This document shows, one piece after another, positions 24,273 through 33,081 of a stretch of DNA of 64,000 nt. The notes under the pieces were generated by a model, which saw only the letters and a program-made list of their open reading frames with translations, did not search any database and was not told where the DNA came from. The position numbers and the translations under genes were made by a program. The DNA is from an uncultured Collinsella sp. (lineage in GTDB: Bacteria; Actinomycetota; Coriobacteriia; Coriobacteriales; Coriobacteriaceae), in NCBI GenBank assembly GCA_900549715.1, contig URPK01000006.1, forward strand, positions 1-64,000. The letters are read 5' to 3'. Positions within the stretch are counted from its first letter, which is position 1. Each line of letters starts with the position of its first letter.

Positions 24273-25586
24273 CTAGTTACGCTTGAGGTGGACGACGGTT
24301 TCGCAGTGGAAGGTTTGCGGGAACAGGTCGACCGGTGTGATCTTGACGGGGGAGAAGGTGCCTTCCTCGACAAAGCGCTTAAGGTCGCGCGCCAGGGTGG
24401 CAGGGTCGCAGCTCACATAGGCCACGTCGCGTGCGCTCGTGCTGGCGATGAGGTCGATGGCCTCGGGTGCCAAGCCTGCGCGCGGCGGATCGACCACCAG
24501 GACATCGGCGTCCTGGTCGGGGAACTCGCGTACCGCGTCGCCGCCGATGACGTCGACGTTGTCGAGCTTGTTGATCTCGAGGTTGCGACGCAGGTCGCGC
24601 ACGGCCGGACCGTAGGCCTCGACGGCGGCAACAAAGTCGCAGCGGCGAGCGAGTGGTAGGGTAAAGGTGCCAGCACCGCAGTACAGGTCCACGGCTAGCT
24701 CGTCTTCCTGCGGGTCGAGGGCGTCCATAACGAGCTCAATCAAAATCTCGGCGCCCTTGGTATTGACCTGGAAAAACGACGGGGCCGATAAGCGCATCTG
24801 GCCTTCGGCGATATTCTCGGTCCACGAGCCCTCGCCGGCGAGCATCTCGACTTTGGAGACACGGCGGGCTTTCTTTTCGCCCTTGCTCATCACACGCACG
24901 ATGCTCGTGGGATGAGCGGCGTCCGCCAGCACGCGGGAGACCTGCGAGCGCGGAAAAGAGCCCGTGGGCGTCCAGAGTGCGACCTCGAGTGCCTTGGTGC
25001 GACGCGAAGCACGAATGCCGACGCGCTCGAGGCCCAGGTCGTGGCTGCCGCTTAGATAGTTGAGCGCGCCGACGACTGATTTGAGCGCCTTGGGAAAACG
25101 CTTATCGAACAGCGGGCACGCATCGACGGTCACTATTTTGCTGGGGTCGACACCGTGCATGCCAAGGCGCACGCGACCGTTGACGACGGTCGGTTCGAGC
25201 TCGATTTTATTGCGGTAGCCCCAGTCGTCCTTGGTATGGCGGACGGGCTGTACCAACTCATCGACCTGCTCAGGAGCGAACTTGCCGATGCGTTCGAGCG
25301 TGGAGCGCAGGTTTTGCTCCTTGGCGGCGAGCTGTGCCGTGCGTGAGAGATTGCCCCACGAGCAGCCGCCGCAGATGCCCACGAAGGGGCAGGGAGGCTG
25401 AATGCGACCGGGGCTTGGCTCCAGAATCTCGGTGGTACGGGCGCGCATGAACGACTTGCCGTCCTGTACGATCTCGGCCTCGACGGTGTCGCCTGCCACG
25501 GCGCCCTGCACAAAGACGGCCTTGCCGTTGTCGGCGTGCGCCAGCCCGTCGGCGCCGTAGGTCATCGATTCTATAGTGAGCTTCAT
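24273..25586 (-). CDS. 23S rRNA (uracil-5)-methyltransferase, RumA/RlmD family
   Basis: Predicted 437-residue SAM-dependent RNA m5U methyltransferase. An N-terminal TRAM domain (residues 1-55) is followed by an iron-sulfur cysteine set (CPFVGICGGCSWG). The catalytic domain has PSFFQVN, the SAM loop DLYCGAGTFTLPLA, VVDPPRAGL, and the nucleophile motif YVSCDPATLARDL. The start at 25586 (MKLTIES) is chosen because it begins the TRAM domain and AGGGAT precedes it. The exact target (23S rRNA U1939 or U747, or tRNA U54) is not decidable from sequence. The gene stands alone between the IS remnant and ppk. Confidence 0.9.
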   Translation of the reverse strand: MKLTIESMTYGADGLAHADNGKAVFVQGAVAGDTVEAEIVQDGKSFMRARTTEILEPSPGRIQPPCPFVGICGGCSWGNLSRTAQLAAKEQNLRSTLERIGKFAPEQVDELVQPVRHTKDDWGYRNKIELEPTVVNGRVRLGMHGVDPSKIVTVDACPLFDKRFPKALKSVVGALNYLSGSHDLGLERVGIRASRRTKALEVALWTPTGSFPRSQVSRVLADAAHPTSIVRVMSKGEKKARRVSKVEMLAGEGSWTENIAEGQMRLSAPSFFQVNTKGAEILIELVMDALDPQEDELAVDLYCGAGTFTLPLARRCDFVAAVEAYGPAVRDLRRNLEINKLDNVDVIGGDAVREFPDQDADVLVVDPPRAGLAPEAIDLIASTSARDVAYVSCDPATLARDLKRFVEEGTFSPVKITPVDLFPQTFHCETVVHLKRN

Positions 25587-25630
25587 ATCCCTGCCTGTCA
25601 TTCGTGTTGTTGCTCGCACCATGGTAGCAG

Positions 25631-25676
25631 GGAAAAGCGCCCCGCATCCGAGGCTTTCCTCAAATGCGGGGCGCTT
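25631..25676 (-). terminator. Terminator of the polyphosphate kinase gene
   Basis: On the minus strand AAGCGCCCCGCAT and ATGCGGGGCGCTT form a perfect 13-bp stem followed by TTTTCCC, 24 bases after the ppk stop. Confidence 0.85.
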
Positions 25677-25699
25677 CTACAAACTGCTTCTACAAACGA

Positions 25700-28102
25700 C
25701 TATTTCGTCTTGCCGGTAATGAGCGTCTTAAGACCCAGGCCGATCAGGCCCAGGCCCATGCGCACGCGACCGGGGCGATGGCGCTCGATGGCCTTGGTCT
25801 TGCCGGCGGGCTTATCGCGACGGGCGCTCGTCTCGGGTGCGGGCTTAGCTGCCTGCGGCTCGGGCTGAGGTGCAGGTGCGGGCTCGGGCTCAATGACGGT
25901 CGCCTGGACCTTCTGAACCTCGGGTGTGGCCGGCTGCGGCTTAGGAGCAGGGGCGGGCTTTGCCTCAATGACGGGCTCGGGCGCGGCCTCGGCGTTGCGA
26001 TAGGCACGCTCCAGCAGGGCTTCCTGCGAGTTGAAGGGTTTCTCACCCTCTGCGCGCTCCACGGGGACCCAGGTGCCGTCGCTCGTGAGGCTGCGGGCCT
26101 TCACGTTGTCGCGCAGCTGCATGCTCATGTACTCGTGCACCAGGGCGCGGCAGGTGGGGTCGAGCACGGGGAAGGCGATCTCCACGCGGTGCTCGGTGTT
26201 GCGCGTCATCATGTCGGCCGAGCTCAGATAGATCATGTCCGAGTCCACGCCAAAGGCGTAAACGCGCGCATGCTCCAAAAAGCGTCCGACGATAGAACGG
26301 ACATGCACGTTCTCGGTCTTGCCAGGAACGCCCGGCTTGAGGCACGAGATGCCGCGGATGATCATGTCCACGCGGACTCCTGCGCACGATGCCTCGGCGA
26401 TCTTGTCGATGACCTCGCGGTCGGTGAGCGAGTTGAGTTTAAAGAACACGCGGGCGGGCTCGCCGGCGAGGGCGCGCTGGATCTCGCGGTCAAGCCCGCG
26501 CATGATGAGCGGTTTCAGTCCGACGGGCGCCACACCCAGGAAGCGGTAATCGCCGCGCAGGTTGCCCAGCGACAGGTTGCGGAAGAACAGGTTGGCGTCC
26601 TCGCCGATGCCGGGGTGAGCGGTCATGAGCATAAAGTCGCTGTAGAGTTTGGCCGTCTTCTCGTTAAAGTTGCCGGTGCCCAGCAGCGTCAGGCGCGTTA
26701 GCGCCATGCCCTCGCGATAGGTGAGCTGGCAGATCTTGGAGTGGCACTTAAAGCCCTCGGAGCCGTAGATGACGGTGCAGCCGGCCTCTTCCAGGCGCTC
26801 GGCCCACTCGATGTTGTTCTGCTCGTCAAAGCGCGCGCGGAGCTCCATGAGCACCGTGACCTCTTTGCCGTTCTCGGCGGCATCGATCAGTGACTCGCAC
26901 AGGCGGCTCTGCTTGGCCACGCGGTAGAGCGTGATGCGCAGTGAGATGCACTCGGGGTCGTAGGCGGCCTCGTGCACCAGATCCAGGAAGGGGTTCATGG
27001 CCTCATAGGGATAAAAGAGCAGCTTGTCGTGCTGAAGTACCTGCTCGCGGATGGAGCGGGTCATATCGATGGTGGAGTTGGGCTGCGGCTTAAACGGCGT
27101 AAAGAGCAGCTCGTTGCGCAGGTGCTCGGGAATCTTGCCCTCAATGCCAAAGACGTAGCCTAGGTCGAGCGGGATATCGCAGGTAAAGACAGAGCGGCGC
27201 GAAAGCTCGAGCGCCTTGCGGATGGTCTTGAGCGTCGCCTTCTCGAGCGACCCCGAGACCGCGAGCACCACCGGCTGCAGGCGCAAGCGTTTCTTGAGGA
27301 TGCGCTTCATGTGCTGACGGTAATCCTCTTCCTCCTCGACGCCCTCGCCGTCCGGGTCGATGTCGGCGTTGCGGGTGACGCGGATGAGCGCGCGGTCGAG
27401 CGGCTTATAGGAGCCAAAGCAGCTGTCCAGGCAGGCGAGGATGACGTCCTCGAGCAAGATGTAGGAGTAGGTGCCGGTGGGCGAGGGGATCTCGACCACG
27501 CGGTTCATCGAGGTGGGAATCTCGATAAGGCCCAGCAGACTCTCCTCGTCGGTGACGCCGTCCAGGCCGCAGGCCAGGTAGAGTGCGCCGTTGCGCAGGT
27601 TGGGGAAGGGGTGGCGCGGGTCAATCACCAGCGGTGAGATGACCGGCGACACGTAGGCCTGGAAGTAACGGGTTACAAAGGTGCGCTCCTCGGGCGTAAG
27701 CGAATCGATGCGGGCGCGGTGAACGCCCAGGGTGTCGAGCTTGCCCTCGATGCTCTTAAAGATGGACTCCCATCGGGTAAGGAGCCCGGGCATTTCGGCC
27801 ATGACAGCATCGACCTGTTCGGAGGCGGTCATATTGCTCTTGTTGTCGACAGGCTGTTTTTTGAGCTCTGCCAGATCGGACAGGCCGCCCACGCGCACCA
27901 TGAGAAACTCATCGAGGTTAGACTCGAAAATCGACACGAACTTTAGCCGCTCGAACAGCGGAACGGTCTCGTCGAAGGCTTCGTCAAGCACACGGTTGTC
28001 AAAGCGCAGCCAGCTGAGCTCTCGGTTCTGCGTGTACGAGAAGTCGCGCGGCGGTTTGCGCAGCTTTGCGGCGGCTTGCTTTTTTTCGATTTTGCTCGGC
28101 AT
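25700..28102 (-). CDS. ppk1: Polyphosphate kinase 1 with a Pro/Ala-rich C-terminal tail
   Basis: Predicted 800-residue enzyme that polymerises the terminal phosphate of ATP into inorganic polyphosphate. The N-terminal domain starts NRELSWLRFDNRVLDEA. The catalytic histidines of the two phospholipase-D-like domains are in FKCHSKICQL (autophosphorylated His) and LEHARVYAFG. Length exceeds the usual 690-720 residues because of about 95 extra residues rich in Pro, Ala and Glu, ending in a basic, glycine-rich amphipathic stretch (RVRMGLGLIGLGLKTL). The second of two close ATG codons (28102) has the better ribosome-site spacing. It is divergent from arcA. A role in phosphate storage fits the pst operon further on. 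Confidence 0.95.
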   Translation of the reverse strand: MPSKIEKKQAAAKLRKPPRDFSYTQNRELSWLRFDNRVLDEAFDETVPLFERLKFVSIFESNLDEFLMVRVGGLSDLAELKKQPVDNKSNMTASEQVDAVMAEMPGLLTRWESIFKSIEGKLDTLGVHRARIDSLTPEERTFVTRYFQAYVSPVISPLVIDPRHPFPNLRNGALYLACGLDGVTDEESLLGLIEIPTSMNRVVEIPSPTGTYSYILLEDVILACLDSCFGSYKPLDRALIRVTRNADIDPDGEGVEEEEDYRQHMKRILKKRLRLQPVVLAVSGSLEKATLKTIRKALELSRRSVFTCDIPLDLGYVFGIEGKIPEHLRNELLFTPFKPQPNSTIDMTRSIREQVLQHDKLLFYPYEAMNPFLDLVHEAAYDPECISLRITLYRVAKQSRLCESLIDAAENGKEVTVLMELRARFDEQNNIEWAERLEEAGCTVIYGSEGFKCHSKICQLTYREGMALTRLTLLGTGNFNEKTAKLYSDFMLMTAHPGIGEDANLFFRNLSLGNLRGDYRFLGVAPVGLKPLIMRGLDREIQRALAGEPARVFFKLNSLTDREVIDKIAEASCAGVRVDMIIRGISCLKPGVPGKTENVHVRSIVGRFLEHARVYAFGVDSDMIYLSSADMMTRNTEHRVEIAFPVLDPTCRALVHEYMSMQLRDNVKARSLTSDGTWVPVERAEGEKPFNSQEALLERAYRNAEAAPEPVIEAKPAPAPKPQPATPEVQKVQATVIEPEPAPAPQPEPQAAKPAPETSARRDKPAGKTKAIERHRPGRVRMGLGLIGLGLKTLITGKTK

Positions 28103-28297
28103 ATGCATCTGTCCGTTCAGTCCCCGCAGGGGACGGTTGCCTAACACTATTCACTATTGTCTCAATTTAGTCGACTTGTGGCACGGACGTATTGTGCGAA
28201 CGGTATCTTAACCTACTTCTTACGCTGTCAAGCCATAGAGCTGACGCCCGTCGCGTTGCGAAAAACGGTCTAGATCCTCACTCAACTGCTGAGTATG

Positions 28298-28312
28298 TGT
28301 GAATAAGAATGA
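28298..28312 (+). promoter_or_regulatory. Arginine-box-like half site upstream of arcA copy 1
   Basis: TGTGAATAAGAATGA resembles one half of ArgR sites (TGAAT, A/T-rich centre). A close match, TGTGAATAAAAATCA, lies at 31394-31408 at a similar distance from arcA copy 2. Only the half site matches, so ArgR control is suggested, not shown. The surrounding 28148-28511 region is AT-rich and holds no gene. Confidence 0.35.
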
Positions 28313-28511
28313 TAGATAGCTGAATATCATCGAATACAGGCAGAAACGTAAACAAGCGTCATTTATATACATAAAACCGTTGTAGATATGCAATTCTTAA
28401 TCGAAAGATTGGAGTTGTAATTGCGAATGATTTTTGAGAAAAAAGAGCGTTTACCTTAGAAAAGCTACTTTAGAACGCCGAAGTGCATTATGGGGGAATC
28501 ATATTCGATAT

Positions 28512-28659
28512 ACCGTTCATCGAACTTTGTTGACCGTTCGGGGGCGAGGTGGAATTGCGGTTGGAATTTGGATATAACTAGAGCTGTCAGTAAGCAGCAC
28601 CCGTTACGGAAGGGTGCTGAGAGATTCGGCCGAAAGGCCCGAAAGAAAGGTAGGAGGCC
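28512..28659 (+). promoter_or_regulatory. arcA copy 1 promoter with twin heptamers and two-hairpin leader
   Basis: ACCGTTC occurs at 28512 and 28533 (21 bp apart), the second within ACCGTTCGGGGG. GTGGAA (28549) and TATAAC (28573) are 18 bp apart and serve as a weak -35 and a good -10. Downstream, CAGCACCC/GGGTGCTG (28595-28619) and TTCGGCC/GGCCCGAA (28625-28643) form two hairpins before the GTAGGAGG ribosome site. The same plan and spacing recur before arcA copy 2, so the elements are probably functional: an activator site followed by a structured leader. Confidence 0.65.
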
Positions 28660-29901
28660 ATGACGAAAGGTCTGCACGTGCCTTCCGAGATCGGCAAGCT
28701 CAGGAAGGTCTGCCTGCACCGTCCCGGCGACGAGCTCCTCAACCTGCCGCCCGACGAGCTCGAGCGACTCCTGTTCGACGACGTCCCGTTCCTTGAGGTC
28801 GCGCAGCAGGAGCACGACACCTTCGCCCAGATCCTGAGGGACCAGGGCGTGGAGGTGCTCTACCTCGAGAACCTCGTCGCAGAGGTGTTCGACCAGGTCC
28901 CCGGCGCCCGCGCCGAGTTCACCGACCAGTACATCGCCGAGGCAGGCATCCGCGGCCAGCAGATGCCGCAGATCGTCCGCGAGAAGCTGGACTCCATCGA
29001 GGACAACCTCGAGTTCGTCAAGAAGACCATGGCCGGCATGACCAAGGCCGAGATCGACATGCCCCTCACGGCGTCCACGACCCTCGACTCCCTGGTCAAC
29101 TCCGAGTCCGAGTCCGACCTGATCATCGACCCGATGCCCAACCTCTACTTCACCCGCGACCCGTTCGCGGTCGTCGGCGAGGGCGTCAACCTCAACCGCA
29201 TGTACTCGGTCACCCGCAACCGCGAGACCCTGTACGGCAAGTACGTCTTCAAGTACCACCCCGACTACAAGGACGTCTCCCTGTATTTCCGCCGCGACTG
29301 CCAGTTCCACACCGAGGGCGGCGACGTGCTGAACATCAACGAGAAGACCCTCGCCGTCGGCATCTCCCAGCGCACCCAGGCCGCAGCCATCGACGTCATG
29401 GCCCAGAACATCTTCTGGAACTCCGACTCCAAGGTCGAGCGCATCTTGGCCTTCGACATCCCGGTCTCCCGCGCCTTCATGCACCTCGACACGGTCTTCA
29501 CCCAGATCGACGTCGATAAGTTCACGATCCACCCCGCCATCATGGGCACCCTGCGCGTCTACGAGCTGACCGCCGGCAAGAACCCGGGCGACGTGAACAT
29601 CCGCCTGATCGAGGACACCCTCGAGCACGTCCTGGAGGACGCCACCGGCGTTGACCAGGTCAAGCTGATCCCCTGCGGCGGCGGCGACCCGATCGCGGCC
29701 TCCCGCGAGCAGTGGAACGACGGCTCCAACACCCTGTGCGTCGAGCCCGGCAAGATCTGCGTCTACGCCCGCAACACCGTCACCAACGACGTGCTGTACA
29801 AGGAGGGCCTGGACCTTCTCGTCGTGCCCTCCGCCGAGCTCTCCCGCGGCCGTGGCGGCCCGCGCTGCATGAGCATGCCCTTCTGGCGCGAGGACCTCTA
29901 A
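28660..29901 (+). CDS. arcA: Arginine deiminase, copy 1
   Basis: Predicted 413-residue enzyme hydrolysing arginine to citrulline and ammonia, first step of the arginine deiminase pathway (ATP and alkali from arginine). Guanidine-group segments are complete: FTRDPFAVVGEGV, HTEGGDVLNI, FMHLDTVFT, and the nucleophile Cys403 in GGPRCMSMP. Codon choice is almost entirely G/C-ending, as expected of a very highly expressed gene. The 1267-bp stretch 28636-29902 matches 31711-32977 (copy 2) with only one base difference noticed (29853 T against 32928 C, silent); the proteins are identical. It is followed by its own terminator and the arcT-like gene. Confidence 0.97.
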   Translation: MTKGLHVPSEIGKLRKVCLHRPGDELLNLPPDELERLLFDDVPFLEVAQQEHDTFAQILRDQGVEVLYLENLVAEVFDQVPGARAEFTDQYIAEAGIRGQQMPQIVREKLDSIEDNLEFVKKTMAGMTKAEIDMPLTASTTLDSLVNSESESDLIIDPMPNLYFTRDPFAVVGEGVNLNRMYSVTRNRETLYGKYVFKYHPDYKDVSLYFRRDCQFHTEGGDVLNINEKTLAVGISQRTQAAAIDVMAQNIFWNSDSKVERILAFDIPVSRAFMHLDTVFTQIDVDKFTIHPAIMGTLRVYELTAGKNPGDVNIRLIEDTLEHVLEDATGVDQVKLIPCGGGDPIAASREQWNDGSNTLCVEPGKICVYARNTVTNDVLYKEGLDLLVVPSAELSRGRGGPRCMSMPFWREDL

Positions 29902-29964
29902 GGTTTTCAAAGACCCGTACAGGTCTTACTACAAACATCTAGCTGCCATTAGATGTCTCCCATT

Positions 29965-29996
29965 GGGGCGGTGCGGATCTTTCGCACCGCCCCATT
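29965..29996 (+). terminator. Terminator after arcA copy 1
   Basis: GGGGCGGTGCG and CGCACCGCCCC form a perfect 11-bp stem. The T-run is short (ATTCATG), so some readthrough into the aminotransferase gene is possible. Confidence 0.7.
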
Positions 29997-30036
29997 CATG
30001 TTTAATGACGCTAAATGAAGATCAGATAAGGTGGCC

Positions 30037-31161
30037 ATGGATATCAAGACAATCGGTGTTGAGGAATGGCTCAACGTTTTGGAGAAGAGTGCTACCTGGG
30101 ATATCGCTCAGTCGACGATCTCGTCGCTGACCATGGGCGAGCTTCGCGCACTGGACGAGCAGGACGGCGCCACGTTCTACGAGCGCCTGGATCGCGAGAA
30201 GATGAACTACGGCTGGATCGAGGGATCGCCGGAATTTAAGGCCGAGGTCGCCAAGCTGTATCGTCGCGATGTCAATCCCGATCACATTCTGCAGACCAAT
30301 GGCTGCACGGGCGCCAACCTCAACGCCATCATGGCCGTTGTGGAGCCCGGCGATCACGTGATTGCCGAGTGGCCTACCTATGCGCCGCTCTACGAGATTC
30401 CGCGTACGCTGGGTGCCGAGGTCGAGTATTGGGAGCTCCGCGAGGAGCTCGGCTGGAAGCCCGATATCGATGAGCTCAAGCGCTTGGTGCGCCCCAACAC
30501 CAAGCTCATCTGCATCAATAACGCATCGAACCCCATCGGTACGGCGCTCGATGCCGATATGCTCGGGCAGATTGCCGAGATTGCCCGTTCGGTGGGCGTC
30601 TACGTGCTGTGCGACGAGGTGTATCTGCCGCTCGAGAACACCGAGTCCTTTATGTCGATGGCCGACGTGTACGAGAAGGCCATTGTCACCAACTCGGTGT
30701 CCAAGACCTATTCGACGCCTGCGGCCCGCGTGGGCTGGGTCGTGGCCAACGAAGAGGTGTCCAACCGCATCCGCACATATCGCGACTACACCATGATCTG
30801 CGGCGGCGTGTTCAACGACGCCCTGGCGACCTACGTGCTCGAGCACAAGGACAAGATTCTCGAGCGCAACCGTAAGATCGTGTTTGGCAACCGCGATATC
30901 GCACAGGCTTGGATTGATACGCAGGACCGCGTCTCCTGGACGGCCCCGCAGGGCGTATCCACCTCGTTTATCCGGCTGGATATTCCCGAGGACGACGAGG
31001 AGTTCTGCAAGCGCCTGTTGGCCGAGAGGGGAGTGCTGCTGGTTCCCGGTAGCCGCTTTGAGCTTCCCTGCGGCGCACGCCTGGGCTACTGCCCGAGCGA
31101 AGACGTTCTTCGCGAGGGCCTGAGGCTTCTGGGTGAGGCGCTGGCCGAGTTCGATCGATAG
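30037..31161 (+). CDS. PLP-dependent aminotransferase, ArcT-like
   Basis: Predicted 374-residue class I/II (fold type I) aminotransferase. The PLP lysine is in NSVSKTYSTPAARVGW, preceded by NNASNPIGTA and the Asp-containing CDEVYLPLE. The arginine binding the carboxylate fits the C-terminal region LVPGSRFELP. Aminotransferases named ArcT occur in arginine deiminase operons of lactic acid bacteria, and the position between two arcA genes supports the same label here; the true substrate is unproven. The ATG at 30037 has AAGGTGG upstream. Its base composition is less extreme than that of arcA. Confidence 0.87.
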   Translation: MDIKTIGVEEWLNVLEKSATWDIAQSTISSLTMGELRALDEQDGATFYERLDREKMNYGWIEGSPEFKAEVAKLYRRDVNPDHILQTNGCTGANLNAIMAVVEPGDHVIAEWPTYAPLYEIPRTLGAEVEYWELREELGWKPDIDELKRLVRPNTKLICINNASNPIGTALDADMLGQIAEIARSVGVYVLCDEVYLPLENTESFMSMADVYEKAIVTNSVSKTYSTPAARVGWVVANEEVSNRIRTYRDYTMICGGVFNDALATYVLEHKDKILERNRKIVFGNRDIAQAWIDTQDRVSWTAPQGVSTSFIRLDIPEDDEEFCKRLLAERGVLLVPGSRFELPCGARLGYCPSEDVLREGLRLLGEALAEFDR

Positions 31162-31213
31162 GATCACGACTTCCTTCGAAGTCCGTATTCAAATTGGCCG
31201 ACGATAATCGATA

Positions 31214-31251
31214 ACAGACCCGTTTCCCATGAGGGGGCGGGTCTGTTTTTT
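31214..31251 (+). terminator. Terminator after the ArcT-like gene
   Basis: ACAGACCCG pairs with CGGGTCTGT and runs straight into six Ts. It isolates arcA copy 2 transcriptionally from the aminotransferase gene. Confidence 0.9.
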
Positions 31252-31585
31252 ATACCGAGAAGTCAAGTTGTTACAAATGAGGCCGTACGGCAAGCTGATA
31301 TCCGCTGGGCCTTATACTGAGCTTCCGGCGAACGGTACCCAGCGTCTGGTAAACGGTAGCCTGGTTACCAAAAATGAATAGGACAAACTTTTTTGTGAAT
31401 AAAAATCAAAATGGTTGAGACGTAGCAAGAATTGCGAATTCTATTCATACCTTTGCGTGAAATATGCAAATCGAGGGTGGTTTAAGAAAGATTAGTTCCA
31501 ATAGATTTTTTGCTTAAAAAAGCATTTAAGCACGTAAATAAACTTTATTAAATCAAAGTGTGCCATGCGTGAAGTATATGTGTAT

Positions 31586-31734
31586 GCCGTTCACCCCTCA
31601 TAAAAAACCGTTCGGGGGTAAGGTGGAAGTATGGGCTGATTTTGGATATAAATATGTCGTCAGCAATAACGCCTCACACGGAGGGGCGCTAACGAATCGG
31701 CCCTGACAAGGGCCCGAAAGAAAGGTAGGAGGCC
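31586..31734 (+). promoter_or_regulatory. arcA copy 2 promoter with twin heptamers and two-hairpin leader
   Basis: GCCGTTC (31586) and ACCGTTCGGGGG (31607) stand 21 bp apart, as before copy 1. GTGGAA (31623) and TATAAA (31647) keep the 18-bp gap. The leader has a CGCC/GGCG hairpin (31670-31688) and a TCGGCCC/GGGCCCGA hairpin (31697-31717) with the same bulged C as copy 1, before an identical ribosome site. The surrounding DNA has diverged, so what is shared is likely under selection. The region 31252-31585 is AT-rich without a gene. Confidence 0.65.
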
Positions 31735-32976
31735 ATGACGAAAGGTCTGCACGTGCCTTCCGAGATCGGCAAGCTCAGGAAGGTCTGCCTGCACCGTCCC
31801 GGCGACGAGCTCCTCAACCTGCCGCCCGACGAGCTCGAGCGACTCCTGTTCGACGACGTCCCGTTCCTTGAGGTCGCGCAGCAGGAGCACGACACCTTCG
31901 CCCAGATCCTGAGGGACCAGGGCGTGGAGGTGCTCTACCTCGAGAACCTCGTCGCAGAGGTGTTCGACCAGGTCCCCGGCGCCCGCGCCGAGTTCACCGA
32001 CCAGTACATCGCCGAGGCAGGCATCCGCGGCCAGCAGATGCCGCAGATCGTCCGCGAGAAGCTGGACTCCATCGAGGACAACCTCGAGTTCGTCAAGAAG
32101 ACCATGGCCGGCATGACCAAGGCCGAGATCGACATGCCCCTCACGGCGTCCACGACCCTCGACTCCCTGGTCAACTCCGAGTCCGAGTCCGACCTGATCA
32201 TCGACCCGATGCCCAACCTCTACTTCACCCGCGACCCGTTCGCGGTCGTCGGCGAGGGCGTCAACCTCAACCGCATGTACTCGGTCACCCGCAACCGCGA
32301 GACCCTGTACGGCAAGTACGTCTTCAAGTACCACCCCGACTACAAGGACGTCTCCCTGTATTTCCGCCGCGACTGCCAGTTCCACACCGAGGGCGGCGAC
32401 GTGCTGAACATCAACGAGAAGACCCTCGCCGTCGGCATCTCCCAGCGCACCCAGGCCGCAGCCATCGACGTCATGGCCCAGAACATCTTCTGGAACTCCG
32501 ACTCCAAGGTCGAGCGCATCTTGGCCTTCGACATCCCGGTCTCCCGCGCCTTCATGCACCTCGACACGGTCTTCACCCAGATCGACGTCGATAAGTTCAC
32601 GATCCACCCCGCCATCATGGGCACCCTGCGCGTCTACGAGCTGACCGCCGGCAAGAACCCGGGCGACGTGAACATCCGCCTGATCGAGGACACCCTCGAG
32701 CACGTCCTGGAGGACGCCACCGGCGTTGACCAGGTCAAGCTGATCCCCTGCGGCGGCGGCGACCCGATCGCGGCCTCCCGCGAGCAGTGGAACGACGGCT
32801 CCAACACCCTGTGCGTCGAGCCCGGCAAGATCTGCGTCTACGCCCGCAACACCGTCACCAACGACGTGCTGTACAAGGAGGGCCTGGACCTTCTCGTCGT
32901 GCCCTCCGCCGAGCTCTCCCGCGGCCGCGGCGGCCCGCGCTGCATGAGCATGCCCTTCTGGCGCGAGGACCTCTAA
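31735..32976 (+). CDS. arcA: Arginine deiminase, copy 2
   Basis: Second arginine deiminase gene, encoding the same 413-residue protein as copy 1, with Cys403 in GGPRCMSMP and the HTEGGDVLNI and FMHLDTVFT segments. Identity with copy 1 begins 24 bases before the start codon, in the second leader hairpin, and ends at the stop codon; upstream and downstream DNA differ. That pattern fits gene conversion or strong recent homogenisation rather than a simple tandem duplication. This copy leads directly into arcB through a weak hairpin, so it is the one co-transcribed with ornithine carbamoyltransferase. Confidence 0.97.
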   Translation: MTKGLHVPSEIGKLRKVCLHRPGDELLNLPPDELERLLFDDVPFLEVAQQEHDTFAQILRDQGVEVLYLENLVAEVFDQVPGARAEFTDQYIAEAGIRGQQMPQIVREKLDSIEDNLEFVKKTMAGMTKAEIDMPLTASTTLDSLVNSESESDLIIDPMPNLYFTRDPFAVVGEGVNLNRMYSVTRNRETLYGKYVFKYHPDYKDVSLYFRRDCQFHTEGGDVLNINEKTLAVGISQRTQAAAIDVMAQNIFWNSDSKVERILAFDIPVSRAFMHLDTVFTQIDVDKFTIHPAIMGTLRVYELTAGKNPGDVNIRLIEDTLEHVLEDATGVDQVKLIPCGGGDPIAASREQWNDGSNTLCVEPGKICVYARNTVTNDVLYKEGLDLLVVPSAELSRGRGGPRCMSMPFWREDL

Positions 32977-32988
32977 GTCTTTCCGTTT

Positions 32989-33020
32989 CCGGTGCGGTCC
33001 CCCTACAACCGCACCGGTTT
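32989..33020 (+). terminator. Hairpin between arcA copy 2 and arcB
   Basis: CCGGTGCGGT and ACCGCACCGG form a perfect 10-bp stem followed by only three Ts. It may be a partial terminator or processing/stability hairpin that lowers arcB relative to arcA. Confidence 0.6.
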
Positions 33021-33081
33021 CGCCCGTCAAACGGGCAACACTAATACTTACGTAATTCATTTCTTCGAAAGGAAACGAACC

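Noticed and set aside
28595..28643. Mini-ykkC (guanidine-II) riboswitch in the arcA leader, suggested by ACGG in the first hairpin
   Set aside because: Guanidine-II motifs need two hairpins, each with an ACGR loop. Only one hairpin carries ACGG and it is not a tetraloop; the second has GAAA or TGACAA.
31394..31408. CRP/FNR-type site upstream of arcA copy 2 (TGTGA followed by an AT-rich stretch and TCA)
   Set aside because: The second half does not match TCACA at the required spacing. The string fits an ArgR half site better, and even that is weak.
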